Part shown: in pieces, positions 49,149 to 58,738 of the stretch
Layout: every line of letters starts with the position of its first letter
How positions within the stretch are numbered: the stretch's first letter is position 1
DNA from: a virus
Virus record (IMG/VR): IMGVR_UViG_3300011113_000642
Location: 30,855 to 94,854 of that record
Strand: one strand, 5' to 3'
DNA length: 64,000 nucleotides
Made by a program: the position numbers and the translations under genes
Notes under the pieces: generated by a model
Told to the model about the DNA's origin: nothing
The model's database searches: none
Seen by the model: only the letters and a program-made list of their open reading frames with translations

Positions 49149-51646
49149 AATTTTATACTGCATGTGCTCTTAAAGGGAACAAGGTTCTTGTTCGTGGCTA
49201 TCGCAATGGAGAACGATTCAGCGAATCGGTTGCATTTAAGCCATCTCTTTTTATTCGTTCTGAAAAGGAGAGCAAGTATCGTACCCTTAAGCAGGTCAAA
49301 GTAAAACGAATGATCTTTGATACCTTGTATGATTGCAGAGAATTTCTTGATCAATATAGAGAACTCGATGACTGTCCGATTTATGGAAACACTGATTTTG
49401 TCACTCAGTATATCATGGAGACTTATCAGGGTGAGATGGTTTACGATCTTTCCAAGATCAAGATAGCCTATCTAGATCTTGAGTGTGAATCTGAGGGTGG
49501 ATTCCCAGATTTGGATAACCCAAATGAAAAAGTAAATCTTATGAGTATACGTATATCAGGCGTTACTCATGTGATTAGTTTTACTCCAATCACATTGCCA
49601 GATTGCAAAGTTTATATGGTTAGTAATGAGAAAGAACTTCTCAAAAAAACTTTTGAAATACTAGCAAAGGAAGATGTTGATGTCCTTACTGGATGGAATA
49701 TCAAGCTGTTCGATATTCCCTACATAATTGGTAGGGCATTACTTTATTTTGAGGAGAAGGAAATCCAGAGTTGGTTGCCATTTGGTTTGATGAAGGTTCG
49801 TCAAACTGATATAGGCGGTAAGATGTATAAACTCTATGAACTTCCTGGATACACAATCCTGGATTACATGGATCTATACAAGAAGTTCTCTGGTACGAGT
49901 CAGGAAAGTTATGCCTTGCAAAACATAGCAAAGGTGGAACTGGATGCTCAAAAATTGGATTATAGCGAATACGGTTCACTTCGGGAGTTTTATCGTCAAA
50001 ACTTTCAAAAGTTTGCGGAATATAACGTCCAAGATGCTATCCTGGTTGAACGACTTGACGATAAACTAAAGCTTATTGATCTGGCAGTTTCTATTGCATA
50101 TGAAGCAAAAATAACTTTTGATACAGTATTTTTTGCCACTCGTATTTGGGAAACCATTTGCTGTGATTATTTGATGCAAAGAGATATTATTCCTCCACTG
50201 AAGCGGAGTTATGCAAAAGATGAACAGTTTGTTGGTGCCTATGTCAAAGATGTTACGCCTGGATTGTACAAAAATGTTGTAAGCTTTGATGCCACCAGCC
50301 TATATCCTTCCATTATTATGCAATGGAATATTTCACCTGATACATGTACAAAAGTCGATACATCAATGAATGCTGATGATTTTTTGCATGGGATTAGAAA
50401 AGATATACCAGATTTGTTGGAGGATGCAGAAAACAAATCTTCATGTATGGCTTGCAATGGATCTATGTTTACAAGAGATGTTCAAGGCTTTATTCCAATC
50501 TTGATTGAACGTACATTCAATCAAAGAAAAGAGGCAAAGTCAAGGATGATTGAACTGGAAAAAGAATATGAACAAACGAAGAACAAAGAGTTACTACCCA
50601 GAATTGCCGCCCTCAAGATACGCCAATCTGTTAAGAAGATTTTGGCAAACAGCCTTTATGGTTGTCTTGGCAATCCTGCCTTTGTGTATTCATCTCCTGA
50701 GTTGGCTACTGCCGTCACAGTCACAGGACAAGTCATTATCCGCAAAGCGGAAATGGCAATGAATTCTTATATTCAAAGCCTCGCTAAAGATAAAAAAGAT
50801 TATGTTCTTGCAGTTGACACAGATTCTGTATACTTAAATCTTGATGCTATAGTACAAAAAATTTCTGAGAAAACTAAAATACCAAATGTAACAGAATTTA
50901 TCAATCAAATCTGTGAACAAAAGATTCAGCCAGAGCTAACAAAAGAGATGAAAATTTTATCTCATTCTCTTGGTTGCGCTGAAAATAAAATTATATTTAA
51001 GCGTGAAGCAATTGCATCTGCTGGAATGTTTATTGCCAAAAAACGATATGCACTTCTCGTTCAAGATCTTGAAGGCGTTCGTTTTGCTGAGCCAAAACTT
51101 AAAATCATGGGCTTGGAAACTGCAAGAAGCAGCACCCCACTTGTAGTGCGTAACAAACTAAAAGATTGTATTAAGATTATCCTTACAAAAACTCCCGAGG
51201 AGCTGCGAAAGTATGTGGATGAATTTTATGATGAATTTATGAAATTACCTATTGAGGATGTCGCATCTCCTCGGGGTGTTAAGGGTATGAACAAATATGC
51301 AGATGTTAGTAATATTTACAAACTTGGAACGCCGATTGCAACGAAAGCAGCATTGTTGCATAATGCTTATGTTAAAAAACTAAATCTTACAAAAGATGTT
51401 CCTGCAATCAAGGAAAATGATAAAATCAAGTTTGTATTTGTTAATGTTCCAAACCCATATGGTAAAGCAAATCGTGATGCTGTTATGGGCTTTGTTGGTA
51501 AGCCACCAAAAGAGTTTCAACTAGAAAAGTATATTGATACCAAGAAACAATTTGATAAAACATTTGGCGAGCCTTTAGAAAATATTTTAACTGCAATTGG
51601 TTGGTCTATAAGTAATAAACTTACACTTGAAGAATTTTTTGTGTGA
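49145..51646 (+). CDS. 43: DNA polymerase gp43 (family B)
   Basis: 833 residues (T4 gp43 has 898). Exo I YLDLECES with D111 and E113, Exo II WNIKLFDIPYII near 183, Exo III YNVQDAILVERL near 295; polymerase motif A VVSFDATSLYPSII near 378-392, motif B KKILANSLYGCLGNP near 496-510, motif C AVDTDSVY near 556-562. The motif A has DATSLYPS where DxxSLYPS is usual. The C-terminus should bind gp45. No intein. Overlaps the DUF1599 gene. Confidence 0.97.
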   Translation: MKFYTACALKGNKVLVRGYRNGERFSESVAFKPSLFIRSEKESKYRTLKQVKVKRMIFDTLYDCREFLDQYRELDDCPIYGNTDFVTQYIMETYQGEMVYDLSKIKIAYLDLECESEGGFPDLDNPNEKVNLMSIRISGVTHVISFTPITLPDCKVYMVSNEKELLKKTFEILAKEDVDVLTGWNIKLFDIPYIIGRALLYFEEKEIQSWLPFGLMKVRQTDIGGKMYKLYELPGYTILDYMDLYKKFSGTSQESYALQNIAKVELDAQKLDYSEYGSLREFYRQNFQKFAEYNVQDAILVERLDDKLKLIDLAVSIAYEAKITFDTVFFATRIWETICCDYLMQRDIIPPLKRSYAKDEQFVGAYVKDVTPGLYKNVVSFDATSLYPSIIMQWNISPDTCTKVDTSMNADDFLHGIRKDIPDLLEDAENKSSCMACNGSMFTRDVQGFIPILIERTFNQRKEAKSRMIELEKEYEQTKNKELLPRIAALKIRQSVKKILANSLYGCLGNPAFVYSSPELATAVTVTGQVIIRKAEMAMNSYIQSLAKDKKDYVLAVDTDSVYLNLDAIVQKISEKTKIPNVTEFINQICEQKIQPELTKEMKILSHSLGCAENKIIFKREAIASAGMFIAKKRYALLVQDLEGVRFAEPKLKIMGLETARSSTPLVVRNKLKDCIKIILTKTPEELRKYVDEFYDEFMKLPIEDVASPRGVKGMNKYADVSNIYKLGTPIATKAALLHNAYVKKLNLTKDVPAIKENDKIKFVFVNVPNPYGKANRDAVMGFVGKPPKEFQLEKYIDTKKQFDKTFGEPLENILTAIGWSISNKLTLEEFFV

Positions 51647-51662
51647 GGGAGAATATTAAGAA

Positions 51663-51926
51663 ATGGTAAAGAGGATTAAATCTAGATATGGTGATGAAAG
51701 AATTATCACATCTCTTAAAAATGGACGTTACAAAATCGAAGGCAGGACTTTGTATACTCGTCATGGGGACGGCTTATTTGACTTTGAAGGTGGTCCATGT
51801 TATATCGTTGGCGATAGACTTCTTGATGTTAAAAGCAACCCTATAATTGAAAAAATTGAAATTGATCAAAATGTAGTTGACAAAGACTACGCAGCTGTTA
51901 TACTGCATACTAGAAAGGCACAATAA
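51663..51926 (+). CDS. Unknown protein between gp43 and uvsX (87 aa)
   Basis: 87 residues, beta-rich: RIITSLKNGRYKIEGRTLYTRHGDGLFDFEGGPCYIVGDRLL. No family recognised. GAGG-type site upstream; its stop touches the next gene's start (TAATG). Operon position suggests DNA metabolism, nothing more. Confidence 0.55.
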   Translation: MVKRIKSRYGDERIITSLKNGRYKIEGRTLYTRHGDGLFDFEGGPCYIVGDRLLDVKSNPIIEKIEIDQNVVDKDYAAVILHTRKAQ

Positions 51927-52126
51927 TGATTAAGGAAGTGCGTAAACTTATTGCTTATTTTTATGCTACCGTGAAGCGTAATTTTTTACTCCAAGATTGG
52001 ATGGAAAGATTGCAGGCAATTTTTATGGGTCTTGTTGCCGGAATTACCTTAAATATTGGTGAACCGGTGCTAACTGGACTTGTGCTTTTGGCTGCACTTG
52101 TAGATCCAAAGTGGTTTAAAGAATAA
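51926..52126 (+). CDS. Small membrane protein (66 aa)
   Basis: 66 residues. A basic, aromatic amphipathic N-terminus (KEVRKLIAYFYATVKRNFLLQDW) is followed by hydrophobic helices (LQAIFMGLVAGITLNIG and VLTGLVLLAALV). ATG overlaps the previous stop. No family recognised; small membrane proteins in T4-like replication operons sometimes anchor replication complexes, but there is no direct evidence here. Confidence 0.55.
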   Translation: MIKEVRKLIAYFYATVKRNFLLQDWMERLQAIFMGLVAGITLNIGEPVLTGLVLLAALVDPKWFKE

Positions 52127-52128
52127 TT

Positions 52129-53151
52129 ATGTCAAAGTATCTAAAAAATTTAATAAGCAAAGTAAATAACCCAGACGCAGCAATCGTATCAGAAGGACTT
52201 GAGGGCGCAGATGTAACCGGTTTTATTGATACCGGTTCTTATGCACTTAATGCACTTCTTTCTGGTTCTCTGTTTGGGGGGCTACCAAACAATAAGATTT
52301 CTTGCCTAGCAGGAGATCCAGCAACAGGAAAAACCTTCTATGCCATTGGCATCGCAGGCCAGTTCCTAAAGGATCATAAAGACGGAGTTGTGATTTATTT
52401 TGATACCGAGCAAGCCGTCACTTCAGATATGTTTACTGCAAGGGGCGTTGATCCTGAGCGTGTAGCGGTTATTCCTGTTGCTACAATCGAAGAGTTCAAG
52501 ACACAAGCACTCAAAATTGTGAATGATATTCTTGAACAACCAGAGGATGACCGCAAACCAGTGTTTATGATTCTTGACTCACTCGGAATGTTGTCTACTG
52601 AAAAGGAAATGAATGATTCTGCTGAGGGCAAAAATGTTCGCGATATGACCAAAGCCCAACAGACAAAAGCAACATTCCGTGTGCTTACGCTTAAACTTGG
52701 TAAGGCAAAGATTCCAATGCTTCTTACTAATCACACATATCAAGTTATTGGCGCTTATGTTCCAACTAAAGAATTGGGTGGTGGTATTGGGCTTAAGTAT
52801 GCTGCCAGTAATATTCTTACTCTTTCAAAGAGCAAGGACAAGACTGATGAAGGAGTTGTTGGAAACTTTATCAAGTGCACAAATTATAAAAATAGATTTG
52901 TTAAAGAAAACATGCAAGTTGAAACTCGTTTAAATTATACTTCAGGTCTTAGTCGGTATTATGGACTAACTGATCTTGCAATCAAGTATAACATCTTCAA
53001 GAAAGTTTCTACTCGGATTGAACTTCCTGATGGTTCAAAAGTATTTGAAAAAAATATTGACGATGAACCAGAAAAGTATTTTACAAAAGATATTCTAGAT
53101 AAGCTAGATACTGAAGTACAAAAGGATTTTAAGTATGGCCAAGGTTCCTGA
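52129..53151 (+). CDS. uvsX: UvsX RecA-like recombinase
   Basis: 340 residues (T4 UvsX has 391). Walker A AGDPATGKT at 61-69, DTEQAV near 90, Walker B PVFMILDSLGML near 150, and the L2-like loop TNHTYQVIGAYVPTKELGGG near 205-224 fit UvsX. It catalyses strand exchange with UvsY and gp32. Overlaps the following small gene by 17 bases in another frame. Confidence 0.95.
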   Translation: MSKYLKNLISKVNNPDAAIVSEGLEGADVTGFIDTGSYALNALLSGSLFGGLPNNKISCLAGDPATGKTFYAIGIAGQFLKDHKDGVVIYFDTEQAVTSDMFTARGVDPERVAVIPVATIEEFKTQALKIVNDILEQPEDDRKPVFMILDSLGMLSTEKEMNDSAEGKNVRDMTKAQQTKATFRVLTLKLGKAKIPMLLTNHTYQVIGAYVPTKELGGGIGLKYAASNILTLSKSKDKTDEGVVGNFIKCTNYKNRFVKENMQVETRLNYTSGLSRYYGLTDLAIKYNIFKKVSTRIELPDGSKVFEKNIDDEPEKYFTKDILDKLDTEVQKDFKYGQGS

Positions 53152-53446
53152 ATATAAGTTTAAAGATGAAGAAATAGTTGGACATGATACATGTCCAATT
53201 GAAATTATGGAGGGGCCCTATATCGGCATCATCTATAAATATGGAAAAATTTCTATGTCAGAAACCGATAATGGCGAACTAAGTGTCAACATGGATATTA
53301 CAATTGTTAAAGCACCCGAAGGATTTGATCAGCAGACTAAAGACTTTACACAGACTGTTGGTGAAATTTTTGTAGACATTGTTGAAAAAAATGTTGTAGC
53401 AGATCAACAGCCCGTGGATCTTGAAGATGATGTTCACCAAGATTAA
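53135..53446 (+). CDS. Unknown protein between uvsX and gp41 (103 aa)
   Basis: 103 residues, acidic: KFKDEEIVGHDTCPIEIMEGPYIGIIYKYGKISMSE then EIFVDIVEKNV. A similar small frame often sits between uvsX and gene 41 in T4-like marine phages (from memory of gene order). No motif. It overlaps uvsX and is followed by the gp41 promoter. Confidence 0.6.
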   Translation: MAKVPEYKFKDEEIVGHDTCPIEIMEGPYIGIIYKYGKISMSETDNGELSVNMDITIVKAPEGFDQQTKDFTQTVGEIFVDIVEKNVVADQQPVDLEDDVHQD

Positions 53447-53449
53447 TGG

Positions 53450-53477
53450 TGGACAAGCCTTTTAATAGAAGTATAAT
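53450..53477 (+). promoter_or_regulatory. Sigma70-like promoter of gene 41, leaderless geometry
   Basis: TGGACA (53450-53455), 16-base spacer, TATAAT (53472-53477), six bases to the ATG at 53484. No Shine-Dalgarno. Confidence 0.7.
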
Positions 53478-53483
53478 CAATAC

Positions 53484-54899
53484 ATGGAAACAGTAATCCT
53501 TAAGAACTTGGTACTCAATGAAGAGTACGCAAGAAAAGTCGTACCATTCCTTCAGGAAGAATATTTTCACGACAAATGTGAACGTTCTATCTTTGGTATA
53601 GTTAGTAAATTTATACTTAAGTATAACAATCTTCCTACCAAAGATGCTGTTCTTATCACTCTAGAAAATGATAAAAGCCTTGGTGAGGTTGAATTTAAGC
53701 GTTGTGTTTCTATTAGTGAGGAAATGTATAAAGAGGGTGAAAAGTCCGATACAATTTGGCTTGTAGAAAACACTGAAAAGTTTTGCAAGGAAAAGGCAAT
53801 CTACAATGGTATCATGGAATCTATTGGTATCATTGAAGGAAAAGATAAAGAAAAAACACAGAATGCCATTCCCGAGATTATGTCAAAAGCACTGTCTGTT
53901 TCTTTTGATACTAGAGTTGGCCACGATTTTCTTGAAGATGTTGACGACAGATATGAGTATTATCACCGAGTAGAGGAAAAGGTTCCTTTTGACTTGGAGA
54001 TGTTTAATGTAATTACCCGAGGCGGTACTAGGAAAAAGACTCTCAATGTCGTTATGGCTGCGTCAGGTGTAGGTAAGAGTGCATTTCTTTGTCATCATGC
54101 TGCAGCATGCCTCTCACAAAATTTGAATGTTCTTTATATTACTCTTGAAATGGCCGAAGAGGAGATTGCCAAAAGAATTGATGCAAACCTTCTTGATACA
54201 GATATGCATGTACTTGAAAGTATGCCACAGGTTCAGTATGAAGGTAAGGTTGAAAGCCTAAAGCGAACTTGTAAGGGCAAACTTATTATTAAAGAGTACC
54301 CAACTGCTGCGGCTAATGTAACTCATTTTCGTAATCTAATGGAAGAACTTAAAATCAAAAAAAAGTTTATTCCAGATGTAATTTTTGTAGATTACCTTAA
54401 TATTTGTTCCTGTGCCAGATTTAAACTTGGTAATGGCATGAATAGCTATACTTACGTTAAAGGCATTGCTGAAGAATTGCGTGGTTTAGCAAAACAGTTT
54501 AACATCCCTCTCTGGACTGCCACACAGGTAAATCGTGAAGGTGCTAAGAGCAGTGATATGGAAATGACCGACACATCAGAAAGCTTTGGCCTTCCACAAA
54601 CTGCTGATTTTTTCTTCGCTCTCATTGAAAATGAAGAATTGGCACAGACTGGTCAGTTGATGGTTAAGCAACTAAAGAATCGTGGCAACGACACAACTAA
54701 GAATAGAAAGTTTTTGATTGGTGTTAATAAATCTAAAATGAAATTTTATGATGTAGATAACAGCAACAATAATTTGATCAACGCCAACAATACAGATGAA
54801 GAAGGATTTGGTTCCGGTTCTGATGGTAAAGCATTTGATCCACAGTTTGGCAAGAAGAAGAACAAGATCGTAAATTGGACCTTTGAAGGCGCTAAATAA
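53484..54899 (+). CDS. 41: Replicative DNA helicase gp41
   Basis: 471 residues (T4 gp41 has 475). DnaB-type: Walker A MAASGVGKSA around 192-199, LYITLEMAEEEIAKRID (H1a), Walker B PDVIFVDYLNICS near 298, H4-like LWTATQVNREG near 345. It unwinds the fork ahead of gp43 and works with gp61 as the primosome. The last base of its stop is the first base of the gp61 ATG. Confidence 0.97.
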   Translation: METVILKNLVLNEEYARKVVPFLQEEYFHDKCERSIFGIVSKFILKYNNLPTKDAVLITLENDKSLGEVEFKRCVSISEEMYKEGEKSDTIWLVENTEKFCKEKAIYNGIMESIGIIEGKDKEKTQNAIPEIMSKALSVSFDTRVGHDFLEDVDDRYEYYHRVEEKVPFDLEMFNVITRGGTRKKTLNVVMAASGVGKSAFLCHHAAACLSQNLNVLYITLEMAEEEIAKRIDANLLDTDMHVLESMPQVQYEGKVESLKRTCKGKLIIKEYPTAAANVTHFRNLMEELKIKKKFIPDVIFVDYLNICSCARFKLGNGMNSYTYVKGIAEELRGLAKQFNIPLWTATQVNREGAKSSDMEMTDTSESFGLPQTADFFFALIENEELAQTGQLMVKQLKNRGNDTTKNRKFLIGVNKSKMKFYDVDNSNNNLINANNTDEEGFGSGSDGKAFDPQFGKKKNKIVNWTFEGAK

Positions 54900-55909
54900 T
54901 GCTATACATTGATAAGAAGTATGTGAATCTTGTTTCAGGATCTTTGCAGAAGTTTAAATGGAAGAAAGATTCTCTAGCCACATGCAGATGTTTTAAGTGT
55001 GGCGACTCAAAAAAGAATAAGGCCAAGACAAGGGGTTACTTTTTTGAGCACAATGGAAATTATGTTTACAAATGTCACAATTGCGGTTTTGCTTGTAACT
55101 TATATTCTGTACTTGAAAGTGTCAGCCCGTCTCTCTGTAAAGAGTATGCGTTCGAAGTTTTTAAAGAGAAGACCCCAGAACCAATTACAAAACCCGAGCC
55201 AGTCAAGCGTCAACCAATTTTCTCTGATCTTGGAACCAGGCTTGACTTACTCAATGAAAACCATAAAGCAGTAACCTATGTTAAATCTAGACAAATACCG
55301 AAAGAAAAACTTAGCAATTTTTATTACTGCAGTGATTTTAGTAGAGTCATGCAATCTTTTGGCAAAACTGGATCTAAGGAAGCCAGACTCGTCATACCGT
55401 TCTATGACGAGGTGGGCTCGCTTATTGGGGTGCAGGGACGCATTTTCGAAGAAACAGAAATCCATAGAAAAAGTAAACAAAAAGATGAAAAAATTCGCTA
55501 CATTACTCTCAAAAAAGAAGGGCAAGAAAGGCTTTGGTACAACTTAAATAAAGTCAACCCAAGAGATACTGTATTTGTTACAGAAGGACCGATTGACTCT
55601 ATGTTTATTCCAAATGCAGTAGCAATGCAGGGTGCTGGATGGCTTGAAGAGTTGCCAGAGAAGATTAAAAAGTCAAATGTTGTGTTTATATTTGACAATG
55701 AGCCACGAAATGAAGAAATTGTTACTTTGATTGGTAAATACATTGATGCTGGTAGAAATGTAGTGATATGGCCGGAAGAGATAAATAAGAAAGACATCAA
55801 TGATATGGTTCTTGCGTATGGAGAACCAACCACACTCAAACTCATAATCAATAATGTTTATTCTGGACTAAAAGCAAAGATGAAGTACACTTACTGGAAG
55901 AAGGTTTAA
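54899..55909 (+). CDS. 61: DNA primase gp61
   Basis: 336 residues (T4 gp61 has 342). N-terminal zinc ribbon CRCFKCGDS and YKCHNCGFA (about 29-65), then a TOPRIM domain with VFVTEGPIDSMFI near 223 (catalytic Glu) and VVFIFDNEPRNEE near 260 (DxE). Makes RNA primers for the lagging strand. Overlaps gp41 (TAATG), preserving the 41-61 primosome pair. Confidence 0.95.
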   Translation: MLYIDKKYVNLVSGSLQKFKWKKDSLATCRCFKCGDSKKNKAKTRGYFFEHNGNYVYKCHNCGFACNLYSVLESVSPSLCKEYAFEVFKEKTPEPITKPEPVKRQPIFSDLGTRLDLLNENHKAVTYVKSRQIPKEKLSNFYYCSDFSRVMQSFGKTGSKEARLVIPFYDEVGSLIGVQGRIFEETEIHRKSKQKDEKIRYITLKKEGQERLWYNLNKVNPRDTVFVTEGPIDSMFIPNAVAMQGAGWLEELPEKIKKSNVVFIFDNEPRNEEIVTLIGKYIDAGRNVVIWPEEINKKDINDMVLAYGEPTTLKLIINNVYSGLKAKMKYTYWKKV

Positions 55910-55910
55910 A

Positions 55911-56144
55911 ATGGATGATAATGATGATATGTCTGAAGAAGATATTTTAAAAGCCAGTGAAGCATATCTTACTTTTGTACACCGTTTTGGTGAATACATT
56001 AAAGAAATGGATCCCGGTCTTTGGTCTAGGGCAAGAGAGTATGCAGCAGATTTTACTCAAATCCCCGGTGTAAAAGTTGAACTTGTAGATAATGATGAGG
56101 ATGATTTAGATGACACAAACAGTGATAAGCATGGAGCAGACTAA
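55911..56144 (+). CDS. Small acidic protein (77 aa)
   Basis: 77 residues, strongly acidic: DDNDDMSEEDILKASE at the start and DNDEDDLDDTNSD near the end, with a helical middle (YLTFVHRFGEYIKEMDPGLW). One base after gp61 and overlapping thyX by 35 bases. No family recognised. Confidence 0.6.
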   Translation: MDDNDDMSEEDILKASEAYLTFVHRFGEYIKEMDPGLWSRAREYAADFTQIPGVKVELVDNDEDDLDDTNSDKHGAD

Positions 56145-56817
56145 GGTTTCAGTTTTAGATTATGGTCATGTACAACTTATTGAATACATGGGTTCTGATC
56201 TCAGCGTTGTCAACGCTGCTAGAGTCTCTTTCAATAAAAAAAGCAAGATAACAGAAGATGGAAAGCTACCTGATAGAGACTGCAAACTTATTTCATATTT
56301 GGCAAAGCACAATCACTTCACTCCGTTTTGCCACCCTCAAATCAGTTTGCGTATTAAGTGCCCGATCTTTGTTCGGGCACAACTAGGCAAGCATCAAATT
56401 GGTTTGACCATGAATGAGGTCAGCCGCCGTTATGTAACTTTTGATCCAGAAATTTATGTTCCTATGTGGCGCTCTGCACCTACTGATGGAGCCAAGCAGG
56501 GAAGCAGTGGTGCAATTGAAGATCTAGATCTCTGTATTAAACTTCGTCAAGAATATGACGGCGTTGCTAAAGAATGTTTGGATCTTTATAATCGTTTGTT
56601 GGCCGATGGCGTTGCTCCTGAGCAAGCACGTTCAATTTTGCCACAAGGAACTTATACGGAATTTGTGTGGACTGGTTCTCTCTATGCATTTGCCCGTGTT
56701 TATAAGCTGAGAATCGACAGTCACGCACAATGGGAAATTCAACAGTATGCAAAAGCAATTGATAAAATAATTGCTCCACTTTTCCCAGTTTCGTGGCATA
56801 CTTTAACAACTAAATAA
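56110..56817 (+). CDS. thyX: Flavin-dependent thymidylate synthase ThyX
   Basis: 235 residues. ARVSFNKKS near 36, LAKHNHFTPFCHPQISLRIKCPIFVRAQLGKHQ and GLTMNEVSRRYV near 100 define a ThyX; the usual RHRxxSxNExSxRY motif reads KHQIGLTMNEVSRRY, so RHR is replaced and one residue is added. C-terminal RIDSHAQWEIQQYAKAI is intact. It makes dTMP from dUMP with FAD and methylene-tetrahydrofolate. Start at 56110 is supported by GAGG; an in-frame ATG at 56131 is an alternative. Confidence 0.92.
   Translation: MTQTVISMEQTKVSVLDYGHVQLIEYMGSDLSVVNAARVSFNKKSKITEDGKLPDRDCKLISYLAKHNHFTPFCHPQISLRIKCPIFVRAQLGKHQIGLTMNEVSRRYVTFDPEIYVPMWRSAPTDGAKQGSSGAIEDLDLCIKLRQEYDGVAKECLDLYNRLLADGVAPEQARSILPQGTYTEFVWTGSLYAFARVYKLRIDSHAQWEIQQYAKAIDKIIAPLFPVSWHTLTTK
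56809..56816 (+). promoter_or_regulatory. Late-type box before the ribonucleotide reductase gene
   Basis: ACTAAATA across the thyX stop, 25 bases before the ATG at 56842. The leader contains ACTAGGAG, as in the gp23 leader. An early enzyme with a late-type box is unexpected. Confidence 0.35.
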
Positions 56818-56841
56818 AGACACCAACTAGGAGTCTCAAAT

Positions 56842-58731
56842 ATGGCAGAAATTTTATCCCCGTTTCAATCGTTTATTTTTATCTCTCGCTATTCCCGTTG
56901 GCTTCCAGACTACAATCGTAGAGAAAGCTGGGAGGAATGTGTTGAGCGTTGGTGGAATTACTTTACAAACAAAGTTCCTCAACTCGCAGAACGCCCTGAT
57001 GTGAAAGAAGCAATTCTTAATCTTGAAGTTCTTCCATCTATGCGTAGTCTAATGACCGCTGGACCGGCATTGGATCACGATAATACTTGTTTGTACAATT
57101 GTTCTTATTTGCCAATTGATTCTCTTGAATCGTTTGCCGAGTTGTTTGTTATTTTGATGAACGGTACAGGCGTTGGTTATTCTGTTGAACGCCAGTATAC
57201 GGATAAACTTCCTATTGTTGCAAACAAAATTGAAAAAGAATTTAACATCGTTTATGTTGTTGAAGACTCCAAAGAAGGTTGGGGAAACTCTGTTAAATTT
57301 TTGATGGATCATTTGTATGCTGGTCGGCACGTCAAATGGGATCTGAGTAAGATTCGTCCTGCAGGCGCAAGACTTAAGACATTTGGTGGTCGTGCTAGTG
57401 GCCCAGCACCACTTGATAATTTATTTAAATTTCTTGTCAAGGTTTTTTACAATGCTCAGGGGCGCAGACTTACTGCTCTTGAGTGCCACGACATTTGCTG
57501 TGCCATTGCAAATGCTGTAATCGTTGGTGGTGTTCGTCGTTCTGCCATGATTTCTTTGAGCGATCTTGCAGATCGTGAAATGGCTCACTGCAAGAGCGGT
57601 GCATGGTGGGAGCAAGCGGGATTCCGTTCTTATGCAAACAACTCTGCTGTATACCGTGGTCGTCCGCCAATGGGCCAGTTCCTAGAAGAATGGACTTCTC
57701 TTTACAACAGTCACAGTGGTGAACGTGGAATGATTAATCGTAAGGCCCTTCAAGATCAGGCTTCTAAATGGGGCCGCGATGAAAACTGTGAGTACGGAAC
57801 AAATCCATGCTCTGAGATCATTTTAAAGCCATTTGAGTTTTGCAATCTTTCAACCGTTGTAGTTCGTCCCGATGACACGGCAGCAACTTTAAAAAAGAAG
57901 ATTGAAATAGCAACAATTATTGGAACTGTTCAGTCTACATTTGTAAACTTCCCATACCTTCGTCCTGAGTGGAAGAAAAACTGTGAAGAAGAAAGACTGC
58001 TTGGCGTAAGCATGACTGGTATTTATGACAACAAACTTACCAGCGGTCTTGAGGGTAAACCAAAGTTAATTCGTCTACTTGAAAGCCTACGGGATCAGGC
58101 AACTGCTACAAATCTCAAGTGGGCAGAGAAACTTGGAATCAATCCTAGCAAGTCTATTACTTGTGTTAAGCCAGAGGGCACAACTTCTTGCTTGGTAGAT
58201 TCTGCGTCTGGATTGCACCCAAGGTACGCTGATTATTATTATCGTCGTATTCGCATTGACAAAAAGGATCCAATCTATAATCTTATGAAGGATCAAGGTG
58301 TACCCTGTGAAGACGATGTAATTAATCCAGGTAACACTGCTGTCTTCACCTTTGCTATGAAGGCCCCAAGAGGAACAGTTACAACTGAAGATCTTCGTGC
58401 TCTAGATCATTTGGATCTTTGGAAGACTTACCAAGAGCATTACTGCCACCATAAGCCATCTATCACTGTAAACTACCGTGATTCAGAATTCCTTGAGGTT
58501 GGTCAGTGGCTTTGGGAAAACTTTGATGTTGCAACCGGCATTTCATTCTTGCCCGGTGGTGATAGCCACACCTATGCTCAAGCCCCCTTTGAGCAGATTG
58601 ATTCTGCCACTTATGCTGCACATCCAAAGGTTAAAGTTAACTTTAAAGATCTCTCTAAATATGAGGCCGAAGATAACACCGAGGCTGCAAAAGAATTTGC
58701 ATGCAGCGCAGGAGGTTGTCAGATAGTGTGA
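56842..58731 (+). CDS. nrdJ: Adenosylcobalamin-dependent (class II) ribonucleotide reductase
   Basis: 629 residues. N-terminal SRYSRWLPDYNRRESWEECVER, CLYNCSYLPIDS (first redox Cys), MNGTGVGYSVERQ, VGGVRRSAMISLSD, and the thiyl-radical site NPCSEI with N321, C323 and E325, second redox Cys in FEFCNLS, and the C-terminal CSAGGC pair. This is the monomeric triphosphate-reductase type of Lactobacillus. It needs B12 from the host. It is complete, with no intein. ThyX just upstream and tRNA-Asn just downstream. Confidence 0.95.
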   Translation: MAEILSPFQSFIFISRYSRWLPDYNRRESWEECVERWWNYFTNKVPQLAERPDVKEAILNLEVLPSMRSLMTAGPALDHDNTCLYNCSYLPIDSLESFAELFVILMNGTGVGYSVERQYTDKLPIVANKIEKEFNIVYVVEDSKEGWGNSVKFLMDHLYAGRHVKWDLSKIRPAGARLKTFGGRASGPAPLDNLFKFLVKVFYNAQGRRLTALECHDICCAIANAVIVGGVRRSAMISLSDLADREMAHCKSGAWWEQAGFRSYANNSAVYRGRPPMGQFLEEWTSLYNSHSGERGMINRKALQDQASKWGRDENCEYGTNPCSEIILKPFEFCNLSTVVVRPDDTAATLKKKIEIATIIGTVQSTFVNFPYLRPEWKKNCEEERLLGVSMTGIYDNKLTSGLEGKPKLIRLLESLRDQATATNLKWAEKLGINPSKSITCVKPEGTTSCLVDSASGLHPRYADYYYRRIRIDKKDPIYNLMKDQGVPCEDDVINPGNTAVFTFAMKAPRGTVTTEDLRALDHLDLWKTYQEHYCHHKPSITVNYRDSEFLEVGQWLWENFDVATGISFLPGGDSHTYAQAPFEQIDSATYAAHPKVKVNFKDLSKYEAEDNTEAAKEFACSAGGCQIV

Positions 58732-58738
58732 CATAAAT

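Noticed and set aside
56842-58731. Intein or intron in the ribonucleotide reductase or gp43 genes
   Set aside because: Motifs are spaced normally and no splicing or HNH block interrupts them; the HNH gene nearby is free-standing.
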